Assembly: GCA_026419195.1 (NCBI GenBank)
Contig: JANZZV010000004.1
Coordinates: 186,001 to 250,000 of the forward strand
Source of the DNA: Fervidobacterium sp.
Lineage (GTDB): Bacteria > Thermotogota > Thermotogae > Thermotogales > Fervidobacteriaceae
DNA length: 64,000 bases
Direction: 5' to 3'
The notes below the pieces were generated by a model that was not told the DNA's origin, ran no database searches, and saw only the letters and a list, made by a program, of their open reading frames with translations. A program made the translations under genes and the position numbers. Shown here piece by piece: positions 1 to 8,236 of this stretch (within the stretch, counting starts at the first letter, position 1; each line of letters opens with the position of its first letter).

Positions 1-46
1 AGTCTAAAAAACTCCATAAGGTCACCCCATTCATTTACTGCTTCCG

Positions 47-925
47 TCATTTAAACCTATAACCAACCAAAAGCCATTCCTTTCGAACTTCCCCGACAAA
101 CACTTTTCCTGGCTGAACACCTTGTGAGTTTCTTGATATATCGTAAACCTTATCACCAACAGAAACGAACGGTTTATTGTCTTTACCATCAAATTTTGAG
201 ACGTTCTTTTCATCAAAAACCAAAAGGCCTATAGGGAATAATTTATTCAATAGCTGAACGTGACCTTCAAGAGAGAGTATCTCTTTTGTTAAATCCACTC
301 CCATAGGATGACCGTAATGTTCACCACCTGCAAATTTTTTCGAATACGTGGCATCGTAAACCACACCATAAACCGACAGATAAATCTTCTTTGTACTCTT
401 GCCATCAAACTTAATTAACTCATCAGGACTAAAAACAAGAACTCCGTAACTTGGAAAACTCCTTATCCTTGAAACACCATGAGGCGAAAGCTTTAAAATA
501 TCGTACGTTAAATCCTGACCAGCAACATGTTGATTTTTATGCATGCCATTTGCCCATGATCGTGAGTTTGACAGATTATACACAATACCGTTTACAGAAA
601 CCATAACAGGAGCATTTTTACCGTTCATTTTCGACAACTCACTAAATGTTACACATAAAAAACCAACTACCTTGTCTTTTGTTAATAACTTAGAATCAAC
701 CTCCGACAAATTCACGTGTTTCTTCAGATTGACGTTTCCAAGGTTATATACAACTCCCTCAACAGAAATCCACCCAGAGGTTCTCTCGAGAGTAGCTGTT
801 GAGATTAAAGGATACTCTCCTGAATACTTACCAAGTTGAAAAAACGAATCCAAGTGCCCTGAGTACAACAAAGTGTAAAAGGCAATTGCACAGATTAAAA
901 CAAAAAGCCTCAACTTACCTCCCAT
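47..925 (-). CDS. secreted or membrane-anchored protein with tandem cytochrome b5-like domains
   Basis: The product is 292 aa. Residues 5-22 form a hydrophobic signal or anchor. Four units follow, each containing a segment like V-x-V-x-G-x-V-Y-(D/N). Units 2 and 3 are complete and also carry the G-x-H...G-x-D-L-T and (S/E)xxGH/HG...FPxxGxLVF elements of bacterial cytochrome-b5-like heme/steroid-binding domains (PF00173-like). Units 1 and 4 are degenerate. Units 2 and 3 keep histidines, but heme binding cannot be decided by eye. I chose the ATG at 925 because a GGAGGTGA site lies just upstream; an in-frame ATG at 940 overlaps that site. An extended -10 box (TGGTATAAT) sits at 952-960. The product probably acts outside the cytoplasmic membrane, role unknown. 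Confidence 0.75.
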   Translation of the reverse strand: MGGKLRLFVLICAIAFYTLLYSGHLDSFFQLGKYSGEYPLISTATLERTSGWISVEGVVYNLGNVNLKKHVNLSEVDSKLLTKDKVVGFLCVTFSELSKMNGKNAPVMVSVNGIVYNLSNSRSWANGMHKNQHVAGQDLTYDILKLSPHGVSRIRSFPSYGVLVFSPDELIKFDGKSTKKIYLSVYGVVYDATYSKKFAGGEHYGHPMGVDLTKEILSLEGHVQLLNKLFPIGLLVFDEKNVSKFDGKDNKPFVSVGDKVYDISRNSQGVQPGKVFVGEVRKEWLLVGYRFK

Positions 926-951
926 ATGAATCACCTCCATTACTCTAATTT

Positions 952-960
952 ATTATACCA
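952..960 (-). promoter_or_regulatory. extended -10 promoter of the b5-like gene
   Basis: On the minus strand this reads TGGTATAAT, about 30 bp upstream of the ATG at 925. No good -35 box is visible, as expected for an extended -10 promoter. Confidence 0.5.
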
Positions 961-1128
961 TATTTATCTCAAAAACGCATCAAATATTGGAATTAGTACA
1001 GTTTAAAATAAAAGAAGATAAAAAAAAGTAAGCAAGAGATTTTGAAAGAATTCTTTGTATATCTTCAATAAAAATGATTAAATCAATCCAAAGTACTGTA
1101 AATTGTTCTCGGATTCCTTTTGCTAATT

Positions 1129-1172
1129 TGATAAAATATCTTTGTAGATTTTCGGTTACGTTACCGGTAACG
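1129..1172 (+). promoter_or_regulatory. extended -10 promoter and LacI-type operator of the sugar ABC operon
   Basis: TGATAAAAT at 1129-1137 is an extended -10 box. A perfect 14-bp palindrome, CGTTACCGGTAACG, lies at 1159-1172, about 15-30 bp downstream of the expected transcription start and upstream of the ATG at 1206. A CG-centred palindrome of this size is typical of LacI-family operators, so binding there would block transcription. No LacI-family regulator gene is in the window. Confidence 0.6.
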
Positions 1173-1205
1173 ATATTCTTCATCTTGAAAAGGGAGGGGT
1201 ATAGT

Positions 1206-2429
1206 ATGAAAAGGGCACTTCTGGTGGTTTTGATGATTTTGGTGGCTGCTTTTACGTTTGCCAAAGAGAAGATAGTCATCAACAGTTACATGAGTGATCC
1301 AGCACCACGAAAAACATTCGCCGAACTTGTAAAAATGTTTGAAGCAAAGTATCCGAACTACGAAGTAGTTGTAAATACATTTGCACACGAAGACTTTAAG
1401 ACTCTTTTGAGAACGTGGCTTGCTGCTTCAGAGGGTCCAGACGTAGTGACATGGTTTGCTGGTGAAAGGATGAGGTATTTTGCTGAAAAGGGTTTAATTG
1501 CTCCAGTATCAGACATCTTTGCAGGCAAGAAGTTCACCGACTTTTTCCCAGGCTCATTCGAAAGCACATGTTCTTACAAAGGAAAAGTGTACTTTGTCCC
1601 ACAGAGTTGGTACTGGTGGGGTGTTTACTACAGAAAGTCTGTCTTCCAAAAGTACGGACTTAAGGAGCCAAAGACATGGGACGAATTTTTAAGTGTTTGC
1701 GAAACGTTAAAAAAGAATGGTATTACTCCAATAACAATCGGTACAAAATTTCCGTGGACAGCAGCAGGATGGTTTGACATCTTGAATTTAAGAATCAACG
1801 GTCTTGATTTTCATATTAAACTGACAGCTGGTGAAATTCCTTATAATGATGCAAGAGTATTAAAAGTATTTAATTATTGGAAACAACTTATTGACAGAGG
1901 TTATTTGCTGCCCAACCACACTTCTTACGAATGGCAGGAGGCTGCTCAATTTCTTTTCAGAGGAGAAGCCGGAATGTACTACATGGGACAATTTATAAAA
2001 GACGTTGCTCCTGAAAATGTCAAAAATGATCTTGATTTCTTCAGATTTCCAATTATCGATTCTAAGGTACCATTGTATGAAGAAACCCCAATTGATGGAT
2101 TTATGATGCCTGCAAATGCAAAAAATAAGAAAGGTGCTATAGAATTCCTCAAATTTATTGCTTCTGAAGAAGCACAAAGGAAATTTGCTACTGATCTTGG
2201 TAGACTTGCTGCGCATGTAAAGGTTACACCACCAGATGAACATGCAAAGAAAGGCTTTAACATGATACTACAAACAGCAGGAGTATCTCAATTCTATGAT
2301 AGAGATACAAATCCAGAAATGGCTGAAGTTGGTATGAATGGTATGATCCAGTTCCTTACAAAGCCATCTGATATTAACAAAATACTCAGTAATCTCGAAG
2401 CCTCAAGAAAGAAGATCTACGGTAAATAA
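1206..2429 (+). CDS. ABC transporter substrate-binding protein, carbohydrate (CUT1) type
   Basis: This 407-aa protein has a signal peptide (K-R then a hydrophobic stretch ending near FTFAKEK, residues 1-20) followed by a type 1 extracellular solute-binding domain (MalE/UgpB-like). It would bind a sugar or oligosaccharide in the periplasm and hand it to the two permeases encoded downstream. The ATG at 1206 follows a GGGAGGGG ribosome site; the open frame continues upstream but would place extra residues before the signal peptide. It is the first gene of the operon, behind a LacI-type palindrome at 1159-1172 and ahead of a hairpin at 2445-2467. No ATPase gene is nearby, so a shared MsmK-type ATPase elsewhere is likely. 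The substrate cannot be told from sequence. Confidence 0.9.
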   Translation: MKRALLVVLMILVAAFTFAKEKIVINSYMSDPAPRKTFAELVKMFEAKYPNYEVVVNTFAHEDFKTLLRTWLAASEGPDVVTWFAGERMRYFAEKGLIAPVSDIFAGKKFTDFFPGSFESTCSYKGKVYFVPQSWYWWGVYYRKSVFQKYGLKEPKTWDEFLSVCETLKKNGITPITIGTKFPWTAAGWFDILNLRINGLDFHIKLTAGEIPYNDARVLKVFNYWKQLIDRGYLLPNHTSYEWQEAAQFLFRGEAGMYYMGQFIKDVAPENVKNDLDFFRFPIIDSKVPLYEETPIDGFMMPANAKNKKGAIEFLKFIASEEAQRKFATDLGRLAAHVKVTPPDEHAKKGFNMILQTAGVSQFYDRDTNPEMAEVGMNGMIQFLTKPSDINKILSNLEASRKKIYGK

Positions 2430-2444
2430 TATTTATTTACTGCG

Positions 2445-2467
2445 CCCAGGGGTCGCCCCTGGGTTTT
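2445..2467 (+). terminator. intercistronic hairpin after the sugar-binding protein
   Basis: CCCAGGGG (2445-2452), loop TCG and CCCCTGGG (2456-2463) are followed by TTTT. The hairpin is GC-rich and lies between the binding-protein gene and its permeases. It probably acts as a partial terminator or RNA-stabilising element giving more binding protein than permease. Confidence 0.7.
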
Positions 2468-2573
2468 ATTAATACAACGCACATAGTGTGTGACTTTTGT
2501 AGTTAGATTTATGAGCCTATTTCTACATTATGTGCAATATTCGATGTTTTTGATACTAATAGGAGGTTTTCTC

Positions 2574-3449
2574 ATGAAAAGAAGATGGTGGGTTCCTTAC
2601 GCCTTTTTAATCATTCCTCTTACTTTTTATTTGATATGGGTTATAATACCGATTTTTAGAACATTTTTGTACAGCTTCACAGATTGGGATAGTATCTCCC
2701 CAAGTTATAGATTCATTGGTTTTCAGAATTATGTAGAACTTTTCAAAGATTATTATTTTCTACTCTCTTTAAAGAATAACTTCTACTGGATGGTAGGATT
2801 TGTTTTGATTTCCATCCCTCTTGGTTTGGGTTTTGCTATGCTGATGGATCAAAAATATCCTGGTCACAAATTGTATAAATCACTTGTTTATTTACCAATG
2901 ACCTTGTCATTTGTTGTTATTGGTCAAATATGGTCCTGGATTCTTGAACCACGAAATGGTGCACTTAACACGTTTTTGAGATTCATTGGACTTGAAGAGC
3001 TGACTAAACCGTGGTTAAGTGATCCAAACATAGTAACATTTTCTTTAATAGCTGCCGCTTTGTGGCGACAAGTTGCTTATGCGATGATATTATTTTTAGC
3101 TGGTTTACAAGGTGTGTCAAAAGAACACGTGGAAGCTGCCTACGTGGATGGTGCTAATGCTCTTCAAAGGTTTTGGTATGTCATATTACCAGAGCTTAGA
3201 CCAGCAACCGTGATAGCTATAACTGTGAATATAATAGACTCACTGAGGGCTTTCGATATAGTGTTTGTCATGACACGTGGCGGACCGTTTTATTCATCAA
3301 GTGTCATGGCAAACTATATGTACGTTCAGGCGTTTCATAATTACAAAATGGGCTATGGTTCAGCTATAGCAGTCATACAATTTCTTATAACACTCATTTT
3401 CATAATCGCTTACCTTATGAATGTACTTAAGAGGGAGGAAAGAGAATGA
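2574..3449 (+). CDS. ABC sugar transporter permease, MalF/UgpA-like
   Basis: This 291-aa inner-membrane permease has six or so hydrophobic segments and the CUT1 EAA loop near residues 185-205 (EAAYVDGANALQRFWYVILP), which contacts the ATPase. I chose the ATG at 2574 because AGGAGG ends 7-8 bases upstream; the longer in-frame extension to 2490 has no ribosome site and adds unrelated residues. It overlaps the next permease gene by 4 bp (ATGA), indicating translational coupling. It would form the heterodimeric channel with that permease. Confidence 0.9.
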   Translation: MKRRWWVPYAFLIIPLTFYLIWVIIPIFRTFLYSFTDWDSISPSYRFIGFQNYVELFKDYYFLLSLKNNFYWMVGFVLISIPLGLGFAMLMDQKYPGHKLYKSLVYLPMTLSFVVIGQIWSWILEPRNGALNTFLRFIGLEELTKPWLSDPNIVTFSLIAAALWRQVAYAMILFLAGLQGVSKEHVEAAYVDGANALQRFWYVILPELRPATVIAITVNIIDSLRAFDIVFVMTRGGPFYSSSVMANYMYVQAFHNYKMGYGSAIAVIQFLITLIFIIAYLMNVLKREERE

Positions 3450-4288
3450 GTAAATACCAACTTAGCATCTTGAAAAAGATGAATTTCTACGTTCTGTCAA
3501 CCATAGTTGTTATATTATGGATGACTCCTTTTTTAATTACTTTTTTCACAGCCTTTAAAAGTATGGATGAAATATTCATGAACCCAAATGTGTGGACTCC
3601 ACCCTCGAAATGGAATTTTGAAAATTTCAAAATAGCTTGGTATGAAAGTAGAATGTCACGATATTTTGTGAATACACTTATTGTTGCTGGAATGTCAACA
3701 GCTGGCGCTTTGTTCTTGTCAAGTTTAAGTGCCTTTGCTCTCTCATGGTATGATTTCAAATTAAAAAGATTTTTGATAATACTCTTTGTAACAGGAATGC
3801 TTATACCATTCCAAATGCTTTTAATCCCAGTGTACAGTTTCTCAATCAAAGTGGGGCTGTATGACAAGCTCATTGGTGTAATTCTCTTTCATATAGCTTT
3901 CCAGATTGGTTTTTGCACATTCTTTTTAAGAAATTTCATGATAACAATTCCCGTAAGCCTCTTTGAAGCAGCAAAGATAGACGGAGCAAATGATTTTACA
4001 ATCTATTGGAAGATAATACTTCCCTTACTTAAACCTGCCATTGCTGCACTTGGAATACTTGAATTTACTTGGATTTGGAACGATTACCTTTGGTCTTTGA
4101 TTCTGCTACAAAACGACGTTAAGAAAACAGTTACCATAGGTTTGACATCCTTACAAGGTCAGTGGATTAGCAGCTGGAATATTATAGCTGCAGGGTCTAT
4201 AATAGCAGCGGTAGTACCAATAATTGTATTTGTAATATTCCAAAGATACTTTATACAAGGATTAACTATGGGAAGTGTTAAAGGATAG
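3446..4288 (+). CDS. ABC sugar transporter permease, MalG/UgpE-like
   Basis: This 280-aa permease has about six transmembrane segments and a conserved EAA loop (EAAKIDGANDFTIYWKIILP) near residues 175-195, as in MalG-type CUT1 permeases. It is the last gene of the sugar-uptake operon and ends before the bidirectional terminator at 4409-4434. It pairs with the preceding permease to import the sugar bound by the 1206-2429 product. Confidence 0.9.
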   Translation: MSKYQLSILKKMNFYVLSTIVVILWMTPFLITFFTAFKSMDEIFMNPNVWTPPSKWNFENFKIAWYESRMSRYFVNTLIVAGMSTAGALFLSSLSAFALSWYDFKLKRFLIILFVTGMLIPFQMLLIPVYSFSIKVGLYDKLIGVILFHIAFQIGFCTFFLRNFMITIPVSLFEAAKIDGANDFTIYWKIILPLLKPAIAALGILEFTWIWNDYLWSLILLQNDVKKTVTIGLTSLQGQWISSWNIIAAGSIIAAVVPIIVFVIFQRYFIQGLTMGSVKG

Positions 4289-4408
4289 TTATTTTGTTTA
4301 AACTTATTTGGCTCTCGGTATTACCGTATCCTTTCTATCTTTTAGAATGATTTATGAATGAAATGTTCCAAAAACAAAGAAGTTTTAGTTACCTTGTTTC
4401 AGCTAAAT

Positions 4409-4434
4409 AAAACGGTGGGATATCCCACCGTTTT
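4409..4434. terminator. bidirectional terminator between the sugar ABC operon and hydA
   Basis: This is a perfect 26-bp palindrome: AAAACGGTGGGA followed by TATCCCACCGTTTT. It gives a GC-rich stem with A-tracts and T-tracts on both sides and lies between two converging genes. Confidence 0.85.
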
Positions 4435-4443
4435 ATCTTCATA

Positions 4444-6204
4444 TTAATTTACTTTCTCTTCTTGTTTCTTTGCCTTTCTTGCAGCTTTCGATCTGTTTGT
4501 GTAGTGCGTGTGCAGCAAATGGTGAGCTTTGTGGCTGTTTGGTTTTTCCAAGAATTCTTCGTAAAGTTTTATTATATCTGGATTTTCATGTGATCTTCTC
4601 AGAACACTCATTTCGTCTATGCTATAGATAGCTGAAGCGCGTTTTTTGAGAATATCGGCATCAAGATTCTTTGGCTGTCCGCCACCACCTATACAACCAC
4701 CGTAACATGCCATTATCTCGACAAAGTCGTAATACCTTTTTCCCTCTTTCATCTCAGCAAGTAATTTTTTGACATTTGCCATACCGTGCGCTATTGCTAC
4801 TTTTATCTTCTTACCTTTTAGATTAATCTCTGCTTCCCTAACTCCGTCAAGTCCTCTAACAGAATCAAAGACAAGCTTTGGTAGTCTTTCACCTGTGACT
4901 ACTTCGTATGCCGTTCTAAGCGCTGCTTCCATAACACCACCTGTAACACCAAATAATGCTGCTGCACCTGTTGATGTTCCAAGTGGATTATCGTAATGCT
5001 CTTCCGGTAAATTCACAAATGGAATCCCCTTGAGCTTTATTAATTTTCCAAGTTCTCTCGTTGTAATTACATAATCGGTTACTTTAATACCGTCAACAAG
5101 CTGTTGAGGTCTTGTAATTTCGTCTTTCTTAGCTGTACATGGCATTACTGAAACCATTATTATATCCTCTGGTTTCACTCCAATCTTTTCGGCAAAATAA
5201 GTCTTTACAACGCTGCTCATCATTTGTTGAGGTGATTTTGCTGTGGAAAGGTGCTCTTTCAATTCGGGCCATTCTTTTTCCATCTCATTTACCCAGCCAG
5301 GGCAACAAGAAGTAAACATTGGGAACTTCCCACCATTTTGCAATCTATGGATAAGTTCGTAACCTTCTTCCATAATGGTAAGATCAGCCGCGAAGTTTGT
5401 GTCAAATACGTAATCAAAACCTAATCTTCTCAGAGCAGCAACCATTTTTCCGGTACTAATTGTTCCTGGTTCCATACCCAACTCTTCGCCTATTGCTACA
5501 CGTACAGAAGGTGCAGTTTGTGCCACGTAAATTTTTCCAGGTTGTTTGTTGTTAAGCATCTTGAGTACCTTTTTCCAATCTGGTGTTTCATATATTGCGC
5601 CAACGGGACATAAATAAGCACACTGACCACAACTTATACAATTTGTTTCATAAACGGGAATACCAAATTCGGTTTCTGGTAAAGATTCATAACCTCTATC
5701 CACCATTGAATATATATTCATTCCTTGTATTTCACTACACACCCTCACACATCTTTGACATTTTATGCATTTTGAAAGGTCCCTATTTATCGATGGACTA
5801 CTGACATCAACTTCTTTTTCAAGAGCGACATTCACACCAAAAATGGGCTCAATATCGTACGTGTGCACTAACTTTTGGAGTTCACATCTACCATCAGCTT
5901 CACAGTACATACATTCATGTGGATGGTTTGCCATAATTAAAGAAAGATTGAACTTTACTGCTTTTTCAACTCTTTCTGTATTTGTTCTAATCTTCATACC
6001 ATCTGAAACCTTCGTTGTACAAGCAGGCTGAAGTGTTCTTGCTCCTTCAATTTCTACAACGCATATTCTACATGCACCAATTGGTTCAAGCTCCGGATGA
6101 TGACAGAGTGTTGGAATTTTGTAGCCAAGCTCCCAAGCTACTTCAAGAACAGTTTTATTTTCTTGAACTTCGTAAGGTTTGTCGTTGATGTAAACAGTTA
6201 CCAT
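4444..6204 (-). CDS. hydA: [FeFe]-hydrogenase catalytic subunit HydA, M3 type
   Basis: The 586-aa enzyme reduces protons to H2 (or the reverse) in the cytoplasm. Domains in order: an N-terminal [2Fe-2S] ferredoxin domain (Cys34, 45, 48, 62); a His-ligated [4Fe-4S] site (His94/96, Cys98, 101, 107); a 2x[4Fe-4S] ferredoxin domain (Cys146, 149, 152, 156 and 189, 192, 195, 199); and the H-cluster domain with TSCCPGW (Cys300/301), MPCTAKKDE (Cys356) and ACYGGCIGGGGQP (Cys500, 504). All ligands are present. It matches HydA of electron-bifurcating hydrogenases but lacks the extra C-terminal [2Fe-2S] domain of Thermotoga maritima HydA; instead a short basic tail (HKAHH...KAARKAKK) ends it. No hydB or hydC is adjacent, so partners must be elsewhere. 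The ATG follows GGAGGTGGG. Confidence 0.97.
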   Translation of the reverse strand: MVTVYINDKPYEVQENKTVLEVAWELGYKIPTLCHHPELEPIGACRICVVEIEGARTLQPACTTKVSDGMKIRTNTERVEKAVKFNLSLIMANHPHECMYCEADGRCELQKLVHTYDIEPIFGVNVALEKEVDVSSPSINRDLSKCIKCQRCVRVCSEIQGMNIYSMVDRGYESLPETEFGIPVYETNCISCGQCAYLCPVGAIYETPDWKKVLKMLNNKQPGKIYVAQTAPSVRVAIGEELGMEPGTISTGKMVAALRRLGFDYVFDTNFAADLTIMEEGYELIHRLQNGGKFPMFTSCCPGWVNEMEKEWPELKEHLSTAKSPQQMMSSVVKTYFAEKIGVKPEDIIMVSVMPCTAKKDEITRPQQLVDGIKVTDYVITTRELGKLIKLKGIPFVNLPEEHYDNPLGTSTGAAALFGVTGGVMEAALRTAYEVVTGERLPKLVFDSVRGLDGVREAEINLKGKKIKVAIAHGMANVKKLLAEMKEGKRYYDFVEIMACYGGCIGGGGQPKNLDADILKKRASAIYSIDEMSVLRRSHENPDIIKLYEEFLEKPNSHKAHHLLHTHYTNRSKAARKAKKQEEKVN

Positions 6205-6250
6205 CGGCCACCCACCTCCATATTGTAATCCACAAAGTGCGTCCAGTGAA

Positions 6251-6279
6251 ATTCTACCATAAAAGTAAAAATTTCACAA
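6251..6279 (-). promoter_or_regulatory. hydA promoter
   Basis: On the minus strand, TTGTGA (6279-6274), a 17-bp spacer and TAGAAT (6256-6251) are preceded by TGG, an extended -10 element. It lies 47 bp upstream of the hydA start. Confidence 0.6.
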
Positions 6280-6394
6280 GCACAAAAGTGCTCGATTTTT
6301 GAAAATATTCAACGAATTTGTCCCTTCTTTAAGTTTTTCTCAAAAAACCGTAAAGTCAATTCATTATCCTATATTCGTGTTAAAAAGAACAAAC

Positions 6395-7243
6395 TCAGAA
6401 CTTTGTGGAAAAACTCAGGTAATAATCGGTAGTTATGAATGGTATATTTATAACTTGTCCGTTTTCTCCAGAATACTGCATAGCAGTGTAGACATTGTAA
6501 ATGTAATCTGTGAAAGTGAAACCTTGAATTAGTCTTAATGGACTATCTTTACCGTAGACGAGGGTTCTATAACCAACCTCCAAGCCTGAGTAGTTATCGT
6601 AATACCAAGTGAGTCCGGCTCTGACAGATGCGTAAAGTGTTTTTTCCCTTAACTCGCTTATAAATGTTTCCCATTCTTCTTGACTGATATTTTGACTCGT
6701 CCAAACATTTAACGCTATGCCTGATTCAACCGTTCCGAATATCTCAACGTTTCTTCCAAGGAGAACTCCAATACTCAAGAATCCACGCGCTATGGTAGAT
6801 CCAGCATATTCTGAAAAATTATAGTTACCAACTAAAATGCTTAATAGTTCTCCATAAGGTTTAAAGAGAGTCGAACCAAAGACAAGGTTATTATGCAGAT
6901 AGCTCCTGTTGAAAAGAATATAAACCTGAGCAGATTCATTATAAGGCTCACCCGCATATGCTTTTGAGATAAAAAATGGATCAAATAAGTATGTTTCTGA
7001 GTTTAATACGAATGTCGGCGATAAGTAATTCCTAAACCTTACGTTAAACAATCCAAGCAAATCAAATAACGGTTGTGTAGATACCTCCGTATTTCCAAAA
7101 GAAAAACCAATAGCTGCAAATTCGACAAATAACCCTTCTTTGTGTTGCGGAACGATACTAAGCACTGTTTGCGAATCTGCGGAAAATAAAACAACTGCGA
7201 ATAATAGTAGAGCAAGTGTCATAACCACAAAAGCTTTTGTCAT
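6395..7243 (-). CDS. secreted protein, probable outer-membrane beta-barrel
   Basis: I do not recognise a named family. The 282-aa product starts with a signal peptide (residues 4-23, ending LFSADSQ). The rest is rich in aromatic residues in alternating patterns and ends YYLSFSTKF, a C-terminal phenylalanine signature of outer-membrane barrels. That suggests a porin-like or toga-associated envelope protein. The ATG at 7243 follows AAAGGAGGAG; an upstream in-frame start at 7276 overlaps this site. It is transcribed divergently from the HAD gene at 7394. Confidence 0.65.
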   Translation of the reverse strand: MTKAFVVMTLALLLFAVVLFSADSQTVLSIVPQHKEGLFVEFAAIGFSFGNTEVSTQPLFDLLGLFNVRFRNYLSPTFVLNSETYLFDPFFISKAYAGEPYNESAQVYILFNRSYLHNNLVFGSTLFKPYGELLSILVGNYNFSEYAGSTIARGFLSIGVLLGRNVEIFGTVESGIALNVWTSQNISQEEWETFISELREKTLYASVRAGLTWYYDNYSGLEVGYRTLVYGKDSPLRLIQGFTFTDYIYNVYTAMQYSGENGQVINIPFITTDYYLSFSTKF

Positions 7244-7281
7244 CTTTTCTCCTCCTTTTGAGTGAGTTGAGCACAATCGAT

Positions 7282-7308
7282 TTTACACGAATTTTGTTAT
7301 GGTATAAT
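7282..7308 (+). promoter_or_regulatory. promoter of the HAD-sigH-M32 operon
   Basis: TTTACA at 7282-7287 and extended -10 TGGTATAAT at 7300-7308 (15-bp spacer). A minus-strand TATAAT at 7315-7310 lies back to back with it and could serve the divergent barrel gene. Confidence 0.55.
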
Positions 7309-7393
7309 AATTATAGTTTTAATTCAGTTGCATAAATATGTACATATAATTAGACCATAGAACGATAACATTGTTCAAAAGGTGGTGTGAACA

Positions 7394-8227
7394 TTGGAAA
7401 AGCTGTATAAAGATGTCTTAGAACTGAAACAAGGTGCAATTGAAAGAATAAAGAGATGCTCACTTTTTATACTTGATATTGACGGTACATTTTATTTGAG
7501 TGGAAAGCCTTTCGAAGGTTCAAAAAAATTTGTTGATACTATGAATCAGCTTGGCAGAAAATTTATCTTTCTGACAAACAATTCAAACAGGACAATTGAT
7601 AGTTACGTTGAAGAATTTAAGAATATTGGTTTTGACCTAAAAAAAGAGCAATTTATCACAGCAGGTGTAGCAACCGCTGAGTACTTACTTGAAGAATTTG
7701 GACCAAGTAAAGTTTACCTCGTAGGCACGGATGATATGAAGAAAGAATTTGAACGCGTTGGGCATAGTGTTGTTGAAACTGATCCCTCAATAGTAGTAGT
7801 AACATTTGACAAGACTTTGACGTACGAAAAGATAAAGAAGGCTACAAAGTTCGTTTCAGAAGGTGCACTTTTTGTTGTAACAAACCCAGATCTGAACTGT
7901 CCATCTGATGAAGGTCCCCTTCCTGATGCTGGAGCAATAGCATCTGTAATTAGAAAAGCTTCTGGAGTTTATCCAAACATAACATTTGGCAAACCTGAAC
8001 CGAAGTTGTTAGAAATGATAATGAGACATTACAACATAACACCAAATGAAACTTGCATGGTGGGTGACCGGCTTTATACGGATATATTAGCTGGCATACA
8101 AGCAGGCACTTGGACCATACTTGTCTTGACAGGGGAAGCTACAAAAGAACAGGCGGAAAAAAGTCCAATCAAGCCACATTTAATAGTACCAGACATAGGT
8201 TTTATAGCTGATATTATAACAAGTTGA
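7394..8227 (+). CDS. HAD-superfamily phosphatase, subfamily IIA (NagD/AraL-like)
   Basis: The 277-aa cytoplasmic phosphatase carries HAD motif I (ILDIDGTFYLSGKPF, near residues 27-41), motif II (FLTNNSNR), the conserved FGKPEPK lysine region and motif IV (MVGDRLYTDILAG). The cap insertion between motifs II and III fits subfamily IIA, which dephosphorylates small sugar phosphates or nucleotides. The substrate is not predictable. It starts with TTG behind AAGGTGGTG and is the first of four tightly spaced genes (HAD, sigma factor, YqeG-like, M32 peptidase). Confidence 0.9.
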   Translation: MEKLYKDVLELKQGAIERIKRCSLFILDIDGTFYLSGKPFEGSKKFVDTMNQLGRKFIFLTNNSNRTIDSYVEEFKNIGFDLKKEQFITAGVATAEYLLEEFGPSKVYLVGTDDMKKEFERVGHSVVETDPSIVVVTFDKTLTYEKIKKATKFVSEGALFVVTNPDLNCPSDEGPLPDAGAIASVIRKASGVYPNITFGKPEPKLLEMIMRHYNITPNETCMVGDRLYTDILAGIQAGTWTILVLTGEATKEQAEKSPIKPHLIVPDIGFIADIITS

Positions 8228-8236
8228 GGTATGTAA

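Noticed and set aside
980-1282. Minus-strand open frame of 100 codons over the sugar operon promoter
   Set aside because: It overlaps the promoter, operator and the start of the binding-protein gene and has no recognisable protein character.
1860-2243. 127-codon minus-strand frame inside the sugar-binding protein gene
   Set aside because: It is a shadow of the real gene; composition and lack of a ribosome site do not support it.
4316-4326. Short palindrome CGGTATTACCG as an operator
   Set aside because: It lies downstream of the sugar permease gene with no promoter nearby and is too short to claim.
6279-6292. AGCAC/GTGCT hairpin as a terminator between hydA and the barrel gene
   Set aside because: The stem is only 5 bp and it overlaps the hydA promoter region.
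6299-6532. Plus-strand 77-codon frame near the barrel-like gene
   Set aside because: It overlaps the 3' end of the minus-strand barrel gene, has no ribosome site and no similarity to a known family.
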